From positions 93,007,764 to 93,071,763 of the forward strand of contig JAVGWX010000005.1 in the NCBI GenBank assembly GCA_036924085.1: DNA of 64,000 nucleotides, in the 5' to 3' direction. The notes beneath the pieces are model-generated. The model saw nothing but the letters and a program-made list of their open reading frames with translations. It was not told the origin of the DNA and did no database searches. Numbering within the stretch: the stretch's first letter is position 1; every line of letters begins with the position of its first letter. Both the position numbers and the translations under genes were made by a program. Of the stretch, positions 11,226 through 22,454 are shown piece by piece. This DNA comes from Ariolimax columbianus. Lineage: Eukaryota > Mollusca > Gastropoda > Stylommatophora > Arionidae.

Positions 11226-12848
11226 TATCATCGGGGTACGGTAAGGTTTACTGGGACAGACTGGGGCACAGGAAGGTTTACTTGGAGATACTGTGGGGGG
11301 GAGGGGTGGAAGGTTTACTGGGAGAGACTGGGGCACAGGAAGGAAGGTTTACTAGGAGAGGCTGGGGCACATGAGGTTTACTAGGAGAGACCGGGCACAG
11401 GCGGTTTACTAGGAGAGGCTGGGGCACATGAGGTTTACTAGGAGAGACTGGGGCACATGAAGGTTTACTGAGAGAGACTGGAGCACAGGAAGGAAGGTTT
11501 ACTGGAAGATACTCTGGGGAAGGAAGGTTTACTGGGAGCGACTGGGGCACAGGAAGGAAGGTTTACTGGGAGAGAATGGGGGGAAGAAAGGTTTACTATG
11601 AGACTGAGGCACAGGAAAGGGTTTACTGGGAGAGACTGGGTCGAAGGAAGGTTTACTAGGAGACTGGGGCACAGGAAGGAGGGTTTACTGGGAGAGACTG
11701 AAGCACAGGAAGGAAGGAAGGTTTACTGGGAGAGACTGGGGCACAGGAAGGAAGGTTTACTGGGAGAGACTGGGGCGAAGGAAGGTTTACTGGGAGAGAC
11801 TGGAGCACAGGAAGGAGTGTTTACTGAGAGAGACTGGAGCACAGGAAGGAAGGTTTACTGGGAGAGACGGAGGCACAGGAAGGAAGGTTTACTGGGAGAG
11901 ACTGGGGCGAAGAAAGGTTTACTAGGATACTGGGGCACAGGAAGGAGGGTTTACTGGGAGAGACTGGGGCGAAGGAACGTTTATTAGGAGACTGGGACAC
12001 AGGAAGGAGCGTTTACTGGGAGAGACGAGCACAGGAAGGAAGGTTTACTGGGAGAGACTGGAGCACAGGAAGGAAGGTTTACTGGGAGAGACTGGGGCGA
12101 AGGAAGGTTACTAGGAGACTGGGGCACAGAAAGGAGGGTTTACTGTGAGAGACTGGGGCGAAGGAAGGTTTACTGGGAGAGACTGGGGCGAGGGAAGGTT
12201 TACTGAGAGAGACTGCGGCACAGGAAGGAAGGTTTACTGGGAGAGACTGGGGCACAGGAAGGGAGGTTTACTGGGAGACTGGGGCACAGGAAGGATGGTT
12301 TACTGAGAGAGACTGGGGCACAGGAAGGATGACTTACTGAGAGAGACTGGGGCACAGAAAGGATGGTTTACTGAGAGAGACTGGGGCACAGGGAGGAAAG
12401 TTTACTGGGAGAGACTGGGGCACAGGAAGGTTTACTGAGAGAGACTGGGGCACAGGGAGGAAAGTTTACTGGGATAGACTGGGGCACAGGAAGGTTTACT
12501 GAGAGAGACTGGGGTACAGGAAGGAATGTTTACTGGGAGAGACTGGGGCGAAGGTAGGTTTACTGGGAGAGACTGGGGCGAAGAAAGATTTACTGGGAGA
12601 GACTGGGCCACAGGAAGGATGGTTTACTGGGAGAGATTGGGCCACAGGAAGGAAGGTTTACTGGGAGAGACTGGGGCGAAGGAAGGTTTACTAGGAGACT
12701 GGGGCACAGGAAGGTTTACTGAGAGAGACTGGGGCACAGGAAAGAAGGTTTACTGGAAGTGACTGAGGCTCAGGAAGGAAGGTTTACTGGAAGTGACTGG
12801 AGCTCAGGAAGAAAGGTTTACTGGAAGAGACTGGGGCACAGGAAAGTT
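11226..12848. repeat. about 34-bp G-rich minisatellite, 1.6 kb
   Basis: Around 45 imperfect units of about 34 bp (range roughly 25-39). The common segment is GGGAGAGACTGGGGCACAGG, with GGTTTACT at each junction. Unit length varies by loss or gain of GGAAGGAA and of the GGCGAAGG alternative. Strong purine and G strand bias with GGG/GGGG runs makes quadruplex formation possible (inference). Open frames within it are artefacts. Confidence 0.95.
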
Positions 12849-13350
12849 TATTGTTGACACTGTCATAGAGCTTGTTGACACTGGTGACGGCCACATGTGC
12901 TTTCTCTGATCCTCGTATGTCGAGTAATTGTGCAGCAGATGTTCAGGAATAATTTTTCCAGTACCACAGGTAGCACCTATCTTTAGTTTATTGAGTAGAT
13001 GGTACTTCAGTTAGCTGTGGCACGTGCCTGAAGACCACGATCTGATCTCTTCTGTCCAATTGGTAAAAAGCATTATTCCTGTGTAGCCAGTGTGTTCTGT
13101 TTACAATTTGTCCATGTATCTGGCCTTAATAAACCGGTTGGACTCTTCGTATCTTCGTAAGTTACACTGGAATGTTTGTGATAATCTTCCACATTCTTTC
13201 ACCAGTCTGTCTTACTCCTCGTTGCCTTGAATGTAACAGTGGGATGGGACCCACTGTATTATGGCTCTTCTGTTTTTGGATGCTGGCATAGTTGACAGAG
13301 CACTGATCGTGGGTCATTTAGGTCTGCATTTCTCTAGTTGTTCTAATCTA
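12849..13350 (-). mobile_element. LINE-Y RNase H and C-terminus, decayed
   Basis: Directly abuts the G-rich array. The DNA parallels the younger minus-strand copy at 38600-39130: CATAGAGCTTGT, GGTGACGGCCACATGTGCT, TCTCTGATCCTCGTATGTCG, GCAGCAGATGTTCAG, GTACCACAGGTAGCACCTAT, CTTCGTA, and TCCTCGTTGCCTTGAATGT. These encode the RNase H end (HCNIQGNEEADRL in the young copy), then the CCHC knuckle region. Many substitutions and indels break the frame. The 3' GAA tail and target-site duplication are not visible, probably lost at the array junction. Confidence 0.8.
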
Positions 13351-13429
13351 TCGGTGGAATATAAATGGTTACGTTAAGTGAAGAGGTAAGGTCAAGCAAA
13401 ATAGGCTGGCATCACCTCCTCCATTAACC

Positions 13430-13955
13430 ACTACACAAAAAAGCCACATTCACATGTATAAGCCATTATTGAAACAAATTATAGACACATAAACAACATC
13501 TTCACACAAATGCCACCACACTATAAATAAACTACCAATATCACAATAAACCACCACTACCACAATACACTGCACTAACTACCACAGCAAACTATCACTA
13601 CCAAAACAAAACCACAGCTACTACAATAAACCACAAATTACCACAACAACAATAAACTTTCACTCCAGCAATAAACCACAAACTACCACTACCCCAATAA
13701 ACTTTCACTCCCATAATAAACCACTAACTATAACTACCACAATAAACTTTCACTCCCACAATAAACCACAAACTACCACTACCACAATAAATTGTCACTC
13801 CTACAATAAACCACAAACTACCACTACCATAACAAACTACCGCCACTACAACAAACTACCCCTACCACAACAAACTACCCCTACCACAACAATTTCCACA
13901 ATAAGCCACAAACGAACACTACCGCCAATAAAATACATCTACCATTCGTGGTGTA
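13430..13955. repeat. degenerate A/C-rich CCACAATAAAC array
   Basis: About 500 bp of imperfect units built from ACCACAATAAAC, TTTCACTCCCACAATAAACC and ACTACCACTACC words. The strand is almost free of G. The period is irregular (roughly 12 and 27 bp). Confidence 0.8.
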
Positions 13956-14099
13956 CCTTAATCCGTGTTTGTATTAACCTGTTAAGGTAATGGCATGTTG
14001 ACCTGCCACCCACACATACTCTCAAAGGCTCTCACCAAACATGTACCACTCAATGTTTTAGCTGTCTCGCTAAGTCAGTTTATAAATATCCGCCTCGCG

Positions 14100-14215
14100 C
14101 TCTCTGGTGGCGGAACACATACCACACAAAAGTACATACACGCATATCACGCACCCAAGCACACACTCACACGCCCATCACACACACTGACACCACACAC
14201 ATGAATATACAAAAT
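14100..14215. repeat. CA-rich low complexity
   Basis: Interrupted CACA/ACAC stretch with CACGC and CACTC variants. Confidence 0.7.
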
Positions 14216-14459
14216 GTTTCAGATTACACGACGAGGTCTGTCTATCTGCCTAGAGTTAATGTCGTCTCTGGTGGGAAGGCCGTGAGGGCTGGGTAAGGAC
14301 AAGTGGAAATCATCAGAAAATGACAAACATTAATAGAAAGTCAAGTGCTTGGGTTTGGATTTGCTTTATTGAGAGCAGTATAATGACAGTGTCGATGGAA
14401 TGGGTGCCTCGCTCGGCAAGTCTGACAGTGAAATCAGTTAATTCAGTTGATATCTGACT

Positions 14460-14830
14460 TTGATCTACATTAGGGAAGGCAAGACAGCTAGCTCCTCTGC
14501 TTCATGCAGGCTGTTAGGAAAGCAAGTCAGCTGGTATCTACTACTCATACAAGCTAACTTTAGGAAGGCAAGTCAGGTGGTCTCTACTACTCATACAGGT
14601 TAACTTTGGGAAGGCAAGTCAGCTGGTCTCAACTACTCATATAGGCTAACTTTAGGAAGGCAAGTCAGCTGGTCTATACTACTGATATAGGCTAACTTTA
14701 GGAAGGCAAGTCAGCTGGTCTCTACTACTTATACAGGTTAACTTTGGGAAGGCAAGTCAGCTGGTCTCTACTACTCATACAGGTTAATTTAGGGACGGCA
14801 AGTCAGCTGGTCTCTCTGTCCAACACAAAG
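14460..14830. repeat. 46-bp minisatellite, about 7 copies
   Basis: CAAGTCAG recurs at a 46-bp spacing (14523, 14569 and so on). GGAAGGCAAGTCAGCTGGTC marks each unit. Edge units are more diverged. Confidence 0.9.
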
Positions 14831-15069
14831 TCCTTCTTTAATGTTTCTTACACTCATCTCCCTACGACAGTACCACTGTGATATTAGCCTCTTCACAAAA
14901 CCCGAGACCGATGAGTCATCTACCTTTTATGTCCCTTGCACTCATGTTACCACATGTCAGAATGTGCTTCTAAGATTGTCTGACTCAAAAGGTACATGCC
15001 AAATAATGTACATATAATATTGACAAACTTTTATTTGTTCCAATATTAGTACATTTACATTGACTTGTT

Positions 15070-15250
15070 TTTTTTCAGACCGCAACGGCTCCCGGGTTGA
15101 CCCAGACTTAAATGGGTACCGGTTCATTCCAGAAAGTAAAAGCGGCGAGGGAGAGGAGATGGTTACCGCCCTCATATAGCCGAGCCTTTAAAATGTGAAA
15201 TCGCTAACTTCTCACACCCGTACGGCAGTAATGATATGGGTTACTTTACT
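15070..15250 (+). mobile_element. SINE-like copy with TTAC-type tail
   Basis: GTTGACCCAGACTTAAATGG, then GTACCGGTTCATTCC, an AGAAAGTAAAAGCGG block and CTCATATAGCCG follow the order seen in the SINE-like copies at 19140, 24020 and 24850. It ends in GGGTTACTTTACTTTACTTT, which could be the element's simple 3' tail. The tRNA-like head is missing or unrecognisable. Confidence 0.5.
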
Positions 15251-16307
15251 TTACTTTTACATTGACTTCGAATATGTTTACATTGTTCAAGAAATGTAAT
15301 AATTAAAGTAAGTAGAATGTCCTTTGCTAACGTGGTTCTTACGACTGCCAACCTATTTGCAAGTTGTAAGTTGATTGTCAAGTATGCAGTACTGTAGGTT
15401 GCCATTACTTTCCATACGTAGAGAAGCAATCCTACTAAGACAAAACTCGCGCTTCTGCCAAACTGGACACGGAGGAATCCGTGCTTGGCACGTTGTATTT
15501 GTGTTCCATCCCTATGACACACTGATGTTGATGGCTTTTAAAACTTAAACAAAATAGTTTCTTTAATAATCATAACTAATTATTGAACAGACTAAAGTGA
15601 AGCATAACTCCCGACTGGCTGATGTCCCTCGCACAAACGCTATATCCCAGACAGCAGCACCTTCTATGTTATACTCACCTCACAGAAGTTTAGCCCTTGT
15701 TGTGTTTGTTATGTGTTTGTGAGACCATCATTAATCGTGTTACTGTTATACTTCTTTGTTTTCATTCTTTATTAAATGTTAGTTAATGTATTATCATCAT
15801 TGGGTGCATGCTCGCCGGCTTAACGATCATTCCGTTCACAACTACCTGTCCTTGGAGCATTTCACCACTCAGACTCTCTTTACCATCCAGACTAATCACG
15901 TCATCACATACCATCGTTTATGTCTTCCCTTGCTTTTTTGGTGCTCCATCTTTCCCGTTGTCACAAGATTTACCAGGCTTGTATCCACGAAAACTACTGC
16001 TGTGCTTTATTTTTTCTCGTTAGCAGTGATCTGTTTATATTGCTTTCCTGTAACTCAAAAGGAAGTGGAAAAGTAAGCGTAACGTCCCTTTCGTAATCCC
16101 AAGACATCGAGTTAGAATCCCACTGTGTTCAGTTTGACAGAAAGGGGTTTTTTAAACGGCGTGATCGCTACTCAACGTACAGAATCTAATGGCAACCTTC
16201 TGTACCGCATACCTGCCAATAAACTTCTAACAGCCACATCTGTTGGTGCCTGTAGGAGGCGACGATCTGCTAGGGACATACTACTTATTGTTTTTATTTA
16301 TCTTCTC
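15251..16307. other. unassigned unique sequence
   Basis: About 1 kb without arrays. Several open frames of 70-96 codons exist on both strands (for example 15786-16076 plus, 15241-15522 minus). I recognise no family and see no paired splice sites. Confidence 0.35.
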
Positions 16308-16870
16308 ACCATTGTTCTGGACCGTCCAATGTATACAAGCAATTCTCCATAACATGGTTGTGGACCGTCTAATGTATACAAGCAATTCTTCTCACCGTTG
16401 TTCTGGACCGTCTAATGTATACAAGCAATTCTTCTCACCGTTGTTCTGGACCGTCCAATGTATACAAGCAATTCTTCTCACCATTGTTCTAGACCGTCCA
16501 ATGTATACAAGCAATTCTTCTCACCATTGTTCTGGACCGTCCAATGTATACAAGCAATTCTTCTCACCATTGTTCTAGACCGTCCAATGTATACAAGCAA
16601 TTCTTCTCACCATTGTTCTAGACCGTCCAATGTATACAAGCAATTCTTCTCACCATTGTTCTAGACCGTCCAATGTATACAAGCAATTCTTCTCACCATT
16701 GTTCTAGACCGTCCAATGTATACAAGCAATTCTTCTCACCATTGTTCTGGACCGTCTAATGTATAGAAACCATTCTTCATAGCATTGTTCTGGACCGTCT
16801 AATGAATATAAACCATTCTTCATAGCATTGTTCTAGACCGTCCAATGTACAAACCATTCTTTATAGCAAA
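16308..16870. repeat. 43-bp minisatellite, about 13 copies
   Basis: ACCGTC recurs at 16321, 16364 and 16407, a 43-bp period. CCAATGTATACAAGCAATTC marks the unit. The inner units are nearly identical, and the last three change to AAACCATTCTTCATAGC. Confidence 0.95.
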
Positions 16871-17019
16871 CCACGTTTGTAATTTAAAGAACGCAATGGT
16901 TGTGTACCTCGTGTATTATAAAACAAAAGAAATTCATCTCTTCAATCAATCAAATCAGTTTCAGATCCATCTGGAGCATATGACTTAAAAAACGTGGCAA
17001 TCATCAAATGTTGAACGTG

Positions 17020-17230
17020 TCGCGTGTGTATGTGTATGTGTTACTATTCGTGTGTGTGTATGTGCGTGCGTTCGTGTGCGTTTGTGTTAGAGTCAGTGTG
17101 TGTTCGCGTGTGTGTGTATGTGTGTGTGTGTGTGTGTGTGTGTTCGTGTTCGTGTGTGTATGTGCGTGCGTCCGTGTGTGTGTGTTCGTTCGTGTGCGTG
17201 TGTGTGTCGTGTCTGTCTGTCTGCCTGTCT
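17020..17230. repeat. compound GT/GTGC microsatellite
   Basis: About 210 bp of TGTG with TGCG and TTCG interruptions. The Val/Cys-rich frames across it are artefacts. Confidence 0.9.
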
Positions 17231-17539
17231 ATACTGTGAAGGCATGTAGGTGTGTCTCAGGTATTTGTTCTAGAACAGAAGTCCTCAACTTGTCCTGCCT
17301 CACGCCCCCTTCTCACTATGTCAAAATGTTATTCCCCTATTTTCACAAGATGCACCCTTAATATTGTACAGATAATATTGGAAATCTTCTGTTTGTTCTG
17401 TATTAGAACATGTACAGTGACTTGGACTATTATTAAATTAGTTTACAAATGTTATATCAATAGAACATGTTGATGGCCTTTAAAACTTGAGTATAAATGG
17501 GGATTTTTTAATAGTCATAACTGGTTATTGAACATATTC

Positions 17540-17735
17540 AAAAAGTTGCTGTCGGGGATGAAGTTGTTCATCAAATTGCACGTCTGATACCAGGCACTGC
17601 TGTCGGGGATGAAGTTGTTCATCAAGTTACAGGTTTGATATCAGACACTGCTGTCGAAGATGAAGTTGTTCATGAAGTTACAAGTCTGATATTAGACACT
17701 GCTGTCGAGGATGAAATAGTTCATCAAGCTACCCG
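17540..17735. repeat. about 51-bp minisatellite sharing a SINE segment
   Basis: About four units, each starting ACTGCTGTCGGGGATGAAGT. That 20-mer occurs as an exact reverse complement at 19324-19343, inside or at the edge of the SINE-like copy. The array may have grown from SINE sequence (inference). Units differ by a handful of substitutions. Confidence 0.8.
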
Positions 17736-17739
17736 TATT

Positions 17740-18790
17740 TGACCAATTTCTCCTGGTAGGGATTTTGCCATGACTCTTCTTACATTCCGGGTCTTACTGA
17801 AGAAGATGGAGCCTGGTCCTCTCGCTGTAGTGCAATGCAAAACTTCTCCCTATGTTCATCATCATGAGAATCACAATATCGTTCCCCACCTCGTTGGCGA
17901 GGTTATTGTAACACAAGACGGTTCCATGTTCACGACGTGGACGTAGGGGCAGAGTCTTGGACAAAATGTTGCACCTACTCCTCTCGCATCCTGCCGTCGG
18001 AGATAGAGTGTTATATACTTCATTCTATCAAGTCTCAGCTTGTTTCTGAGATAGAACTGAAAGCTCCATTCCTAACCGTTTTGTCTTCCCGAAAATCATC
18101 ATTATTTGATTCCCCCTTGAACATAGCGCCCCCACAGATGCCTCGATACGTTCCTATCATGGGCCGTCTTCTCGATTTGAATTTATTTCCTTTCTCGACG
18201 GCCTTTCTTCGCTATACGTGCCTTGGTCTTCCCACTAGTCTCTTTCCCTGTGTGTTCCAATCCCGGGCGTCTGGCTATACTGTCCAGCATCTTTCTGGTA
18301 TTATGTTCCATACATCACCAGTCCTCCTGCCCACACAACCCCATACATCTCCAGCCCTCCTGCCAACACAACCCCATACATCTCCAGCCCTCCTGCCAAC
18401 ACAACCCCATACATCACCAGTCCTCCTGCCCACACAACCCCATACATCTCCAGCCCTCCTGCCCACACAACCCCATACATCTCCAGCCCTCCTGCCCACA
18501 CAATCCCATACCCCAGTGGTCTGCTCTATATGTTGTCGCGTTATTTCCCACAGATCTATGCTTGCCATCACGTCTGACCATCTGACACGAAGTATGCGTA
18601 GAAGACACTTGTTAATGAAGGTCTGCCTTCTGGATGTTTTACTCTTAGTCATGTTTCTGAGCCATTTAGCAAGACCGACCGTACATTCGTTTTGTACAGT
18701 TTAATCTTCTTTTCCTTGGAGAATTCTGCCAAGTTCCATATTGACAAATCTGGCCTTGTTAATCCTGTCGTTGAAATATTGGTTTGTCAA
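17740..18790 (-). mobile_element. LINE-X copy B, C-terminal ORF and 3' region
   Basis: Minus-strand order from 18790: RINKARFVN..., LYKTNVRSVLLNGSET, then an open frame (18275-18652) reading TKSKTSRRQTFINKCLLRIL, RVRWSDVMASIDLWE and EQTTGVW. These are the LINE connection and thumb features FINKCLRRILRIRW and ISNEDLWE. The frame then enters a 33-bp array and exits into RKMLDSIARRPGLEHTGKET, the counterpart of RKPxDSIARQxLxWNPQGKR. Downstream (toward 17740) is the 3' region shared with 720-905 and 3945-4145. Stops and shifts are present outside 18275-18652, so the copy is dead. A 5' truncation is implied because no catalytic RT motifs are found. Confidence 0.75.
18305..18520 (-). repeat. 33-bp in-frame array inside LINE-X copy B
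   Basis: About six units of 33 bp; CCATACATCTCCAGCCCTCC marks the plus strand. On the minus strand it translates as repeats of VWGCVGRRAGD. It sits between the LINE residues EQTTGVW and the DSIARRPG segment, exactly where related LINEs have RRWRWIGHTLRK. The period is a multiple of three, so the surrounding LINE frame is not shifted. Confidence 0.85.
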
Positions 18791-19139
18791 TGTAACTTCA
18801 CATATTTGAAATATTGTAACTTTACATATATGTAACATTGTAACTACATATATGTAACATTTTGCTCTTCTTCAATTATATGACCCTTAATTTATTTTGA
18901 GTCTCTTTTGGCTTGTCATTGTTTCGAATGTCATTGTTTCTACTAATATGTAGTTCTGCTTCATATGTTAGTCTGTCTTTCATTCCTTGCATGTCCTGTC
19001 CTAACAGGATACATATATCATCGGTGAAATCGAAGTAATCTAGTAACTTATCAAATGCCTCATATTATTCCTTTTCTATCCTCTGTTATTTCGCTAAATT
19101 TAGCAGGCATCGATTTACAGCTGAGCTGATTCCATACAT
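18791..19139. other. no gene seen
   Basis: AT-rich sequence with a few copies of a TTACATATATGTAACATTGT word near 18795-18860. Nothing else is supported. Confidence 0.4.
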
Positions 19140-19343
19140 AGAGTTAGACCATTCTCTTTTCATAGCAAAGGTACGGGATTCATCTACCATTTACCAGAAC
19201 GCCCCGGTTAATCGAGCTGTAAATGCGTACCTGTGGCACAGTTACAGAAGGAAAGGCCATGAGAAAGGATACTGGCCACGCCACTTGATAACCAAGTTGT
19301 GGCTTCATACAGTGAAGTCTGTCACTTCATCCCCGACAGCAGT
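19140..19343 (+). mobile_element. SINE-like copy
   Basis: The head region (CATAGCAAAGGTACGGGATTC) resembles a decayed tRNA part with a B-box. The core follows: GCTGTAAATGCGTACCTGTG, GGAAAGGCCATGAGAAAGG, ACTGGCCACGCCAC, GTGGCTTCATACAGTGAAG, then CACTTCATCCCCGACAGCAG. The same ordered blocks occur at 24020-24240 and 24850-25095. The copy is diverged but long enough to be recognised. Confidence 0.6.
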
Positions 19344-19455
19344 ATCTACCATGAGACTCTGCGTTCAACCCGGAAGTAAACGTTGTCCCTTTACCGTGAG
19401 ATATAAACGCTCTAACCTTTCCGTCACCCGGATACTTCATGAATAACTGATTGAC
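19344..19455 (-). mobile_element. SINE-like head fragment
   Basis: On the minus strand a tRNA-like stretch with AGGTTAGAGCGTTTATATCT and a degenerate GGGTTGAAC box resembles the head of the other SINE-like elements. It lies tail to tail with the plus-strand copy just before it. Limits are uncertain. Confidence 0.35.
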
Positions 19456-19796
19456 TGACTGATTCATTGTTTGGTTAATGACACATCCTACGCTCCAAGC
19501 GAAGCACAGGGCCACCACTACAGCTGGTCTCCTTACAGAAAGCGGGTATCTGAGCATATACAGTGACCGTGTCAATAGCAGTCTATTTGTATGATGAGGT
19601 TGCTAGCCCATACACAACCCTCCATAGTTACGGGCTTGAAAAATATAATAATTCCATTCCTTTACATCTGCGTACCACTCGAGTGAGATAAATCATTTCA
19701 TGACATCAACCGATTTTCTTTTTCATTTGAGGAAAATTAAATAAAAGAAGGAGAGGGCATGTTTGCATCTATTTATCTCCATTTCGTTTTTAAGCA

Positions 19797-19905
19797 AGTT
19801 ACCAATTTACCGCTGATTAGCCTGGGATATCTAGGTATCGGGATTCGAGACTTGTCACTTTGAGACGAGGGCTCTAACTCAAACTTTGCCAGCGCGTCAA
19901 TCGTC
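19797..19905 (-). mobile_element. SINE-like fragment
   Basis: Minus strand: GAGTTAGAGCCCTCGTCTCA, then TCTCGAATCCCGATACC as a B-box, then CCCAGGCTAATCAGCGGTAA and ATTGGTAAC as the start of the core. This is the same head-core order as other copies. Confidence 0.45.
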
Positions 19906-19909
19906 GATA

Positions 19910-20425
19910 CGCTCTTCAGCTAATTATCGAGTCTCTGAGAACCCTTCTCTCAGAATATATGTTCTGTTGAGCTAATTATTGAGTCTCAGAGAACCTTTCT
20001 TTCAGAATATATGTTCTTTTGAGCTAATTATTGAGTCTCAGAGAACCTTTCTTTCAGAATATATCTTCTGTTGAGCTAATTATTGAGTCTCAGAGAACCT
20101 TTCTTTCAGAATATATGTTCTTTTGAGCTAATTATTGAGTCTCAGAGAACCTTTCTTTCAGAATATATGTTCTTTTGAGCTAATTATTGAGTCTCAGAGA
20201 ACCTTTCTTTCAGAATATATGTTCTTTTGAGCTAATTATTGAGTCTCAGAGAACCTTTCTTTCAGAATATATGTTCTTTTGAGCTAATTATTGAGTCTCA
20301 GAGAACCTTTCTTTCAGAATATATGTTCTTTTGAGCTAATTATTGAGTCTCAGAGAACCTTTCTTTCAGAATATATGTTCTTTTGAGCTAATTATTGAGT
20401 CTCAGAGAACATTTCTTTATGAATA
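19910..20425. repeat. 52-bp minisatellite, about 10 copies
   Basis: GAGTCTCA recurs at 19981 and 20033, a 52-bp period. TTGAGCTAATTATTGAGTCT marks the unit. Internal units are almost identical. Confidence 0.95.
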
Positions 20426-20534
20426 TGTTCTTTCAGCGCCAAACACGACGAATAAGACAGCATTGAATACCCTGCCGATAGATCGGTCTGGTGCCGCTCG
20501 GTGTAGTTCGTGTATATTGTTGAGATCCTTGCAC

Positions 20535-21320
20535 ACAACCAAGGATACTTACAGATCAAGGATACCTACAGATCAAGGATACATACAGATCAAGGATACC
20601 TACAGATCAAGGATATCTACAGATGAAGGATACTTACAGATCAAGGATACTTACAGATCAAGGATACTTACAGATCAAGGATACCTACAGATGAAGGATA
20701 TCTACAGATGAAGGATACTTACAGATCAAGGATACTTACAGATCAAGGATACCTACAGATCAAGGATATCTACAGAGCAAGGATACTTACAGATCAAGGA
20801 TACCTACAGATCAAGGATATCTACAGATGAAGGATATCTACAGATGAAGGATACCTATAGATCTAGGATACATACATATCAAGGATACCTACAGATCAAG
20901 GATACCTACAGATCAAGAATATCTACAGATCAAGGATACTTACAGATCAAGGATACCTACAGATCAAGGATATCTACAGATCAAGGATATCTACAGATCA
21001 AGGATATCTACAGATCAAGCATACCTATCGATCAATGATACCTACAGACCAAGCATAGCTATCGATAAATGATACCTACAGATCAAGGATACTTACAGAT
21101 CAAGGATACCTACAGATCAAGGATATCTACAGATCAAGCATACCTATCGATCAATGATACCTACAGATCAAGGATACTTATAGAGCAAGGATACCTACAG
21201 ATCAAGGATATCTACAGATCAAGGATACCTACAGATCAAGGATATCTACAGATCAAGCATACCTATCGATCAATGATATCTACAGATCAAAGATACATAC
21301 AGATCAAGAATATCTACAGT
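20535..21320. repeat. 17-bp minisatellite, first block
   Basis: About 46 units of GATCAAGGATACCTACA with GATATC, GATGAAG and GATCAAGCATAC variants. A 17-bp unit cycles through all frames, giving a 17-residue protein period that has no biological meaning. Confidence 0.95.
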
Positions 21321-21327
21321 TCAATTA

Positions 21328-21929
21328 CTTACTTACTTTCCGTGTCCAAGCACCACGATTATATATCTTGCATCCATTATTCAGCGACATGCATTGCCTT
21401 GTCGTTTGCCTCCAGCATGTCGCTCCTATTGCATGTTTCCTGGAGGTTGGGGTAGGTCATCAGGTGGTCTGGGTCCTATATTGCGCCGCAATCACATGTG
21501 TATCATTTGTGTATCCCCATCGCTTCATATTCCTCTTGCACCGTGATACACCAGTTCGGAATCTGTTCAGCGACTTCCATGTTGTGTATGGTAGATGATG
21601 TCCAGGAGCAGGTTCCTCCCGAAGTTCCATCTCTAGGTCCTGCACCAATTCGTGCCATCTCTCGATACGGCAACTTTCAGGGTCTGTATGTATACCCCGA
21701 GTTGTTTTTAGAAAGCTATGTCTGGATTAGAGTCTTGTGTTTTGTACCTGATGTCTAAACATTGGGTGCCTTGGGTCGTGCTCCTGTTTTTCTCGTTCGA
21801 TTTCTGCTGCGACGCTTCTTCGGATCTCGGGGAGGAGAGAGAGAGGGGGGGGGGGGGTGCTATGCCAATTATGTGGTATATTTTATCAATGGGGGTGGGT
21901 TTTAGGCACCCTAATACTATCCGACCAGA
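21328..21929 (-). mobile_element. LINE-Z C-terminal fragment inserted in the 17-bp array
   Basis: On the minus strand the sequence reads SFLKTTRGIHTDPE, RIERWHELVQ, LREEPAPGHHLPYTTWKSLN and RFRTGVSRCKRNMKRWGYT. This aligns with the better copy at 34905-35290. The 3' end is GTGCTTGGACACGGAAAGTA followed by a GTAA-repeat tail. The CCHC knuckle seen in the other copy has been lost to mutation. A 13-base G run lies near 21845. The fragment splits one 17-bp array into two blocks. TCAATTA at 21321-21327 and at 21930-21936 may be a short target-site duplication, but the array itself makes chance matches likely. Confidence 0.7.
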
Positions 21930-22088
21930 TCAATTATATCTACAGATCAAGGATATCTACAGATCAAGGATATCTACAGATCAATTATATCTACAGATCA
22001 ATGATATCTACAGATCAATTATATCTACAGATCAAGGATATCTACAGATCAAGGATATCTACAGATCAATTATATCTACATAGCAAGA
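21930..22088. repeat. 17-bp minisatellite, second block
   Basis: About nine units continuing the array interrupted at 21328. Here GATCAATTATATCTACA variants alternate with GATCAAGGATATCTACA. Confidence 0.9.
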
Positions 22089-22089
22089 T

Positions 22090-22385
22090 ACTTTAAAATT
22101 ATCCGCAAATTGGCAGTATAGTATTCTACTGATGATTGTATATGAGCAGGTGATACGATGGGTGGGGAACACATTCAGGAAATTATCTGACAGCATTGCA
22201 AGACAGTCTCTGTTATGGAATCCCCAAGCCAAAAGAAGTTTAGGAAGCCCAAAACCCACAAGGAGAAGAGAGTTTGAACGGACATTAAGGAGCATAGGAG
22301 ACGCAGATATAACTGGAACGGATGGACCAGAACATGAGGAGTTGACGTGTATTTCTTGAAGACATGTCCTCAACAGAGAGGGCAA
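22090..22385 (+). mobile_element. LINE-X copy C, C-terminus
   Basis: An open plus-strand frame (22132-22359) reads YEQVIRWVGNTFRKLSDSIA, RQSLLWNPQAKRSLGSPKPT, then RRREFERTLRSIG and ends at a stop after TCIS. These are the LINE-X terminal features WIGHTLRK, DSIARQ, WNPQGKR and GRPKxTWRR. Only this tail region is kept, between a 17-bp array and a 21-bp array. The reverse strand is also open, as a by-product. Confidence 0.8.
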
Positions 22386-22454
22386 GATTGTGATGATGAT
22401 GAATTGTGAGCTGCACTTTTGGTTGTTTGATTATATACTATATCATAACGTGAC

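Noticed and set aside
11226..12848. CRISPR-like regular repeats
   Set aside because: Units are contiguous with no unique spacers, have variable length and lie in eukaryotic DNA. The same applies to all other arrays in the window.
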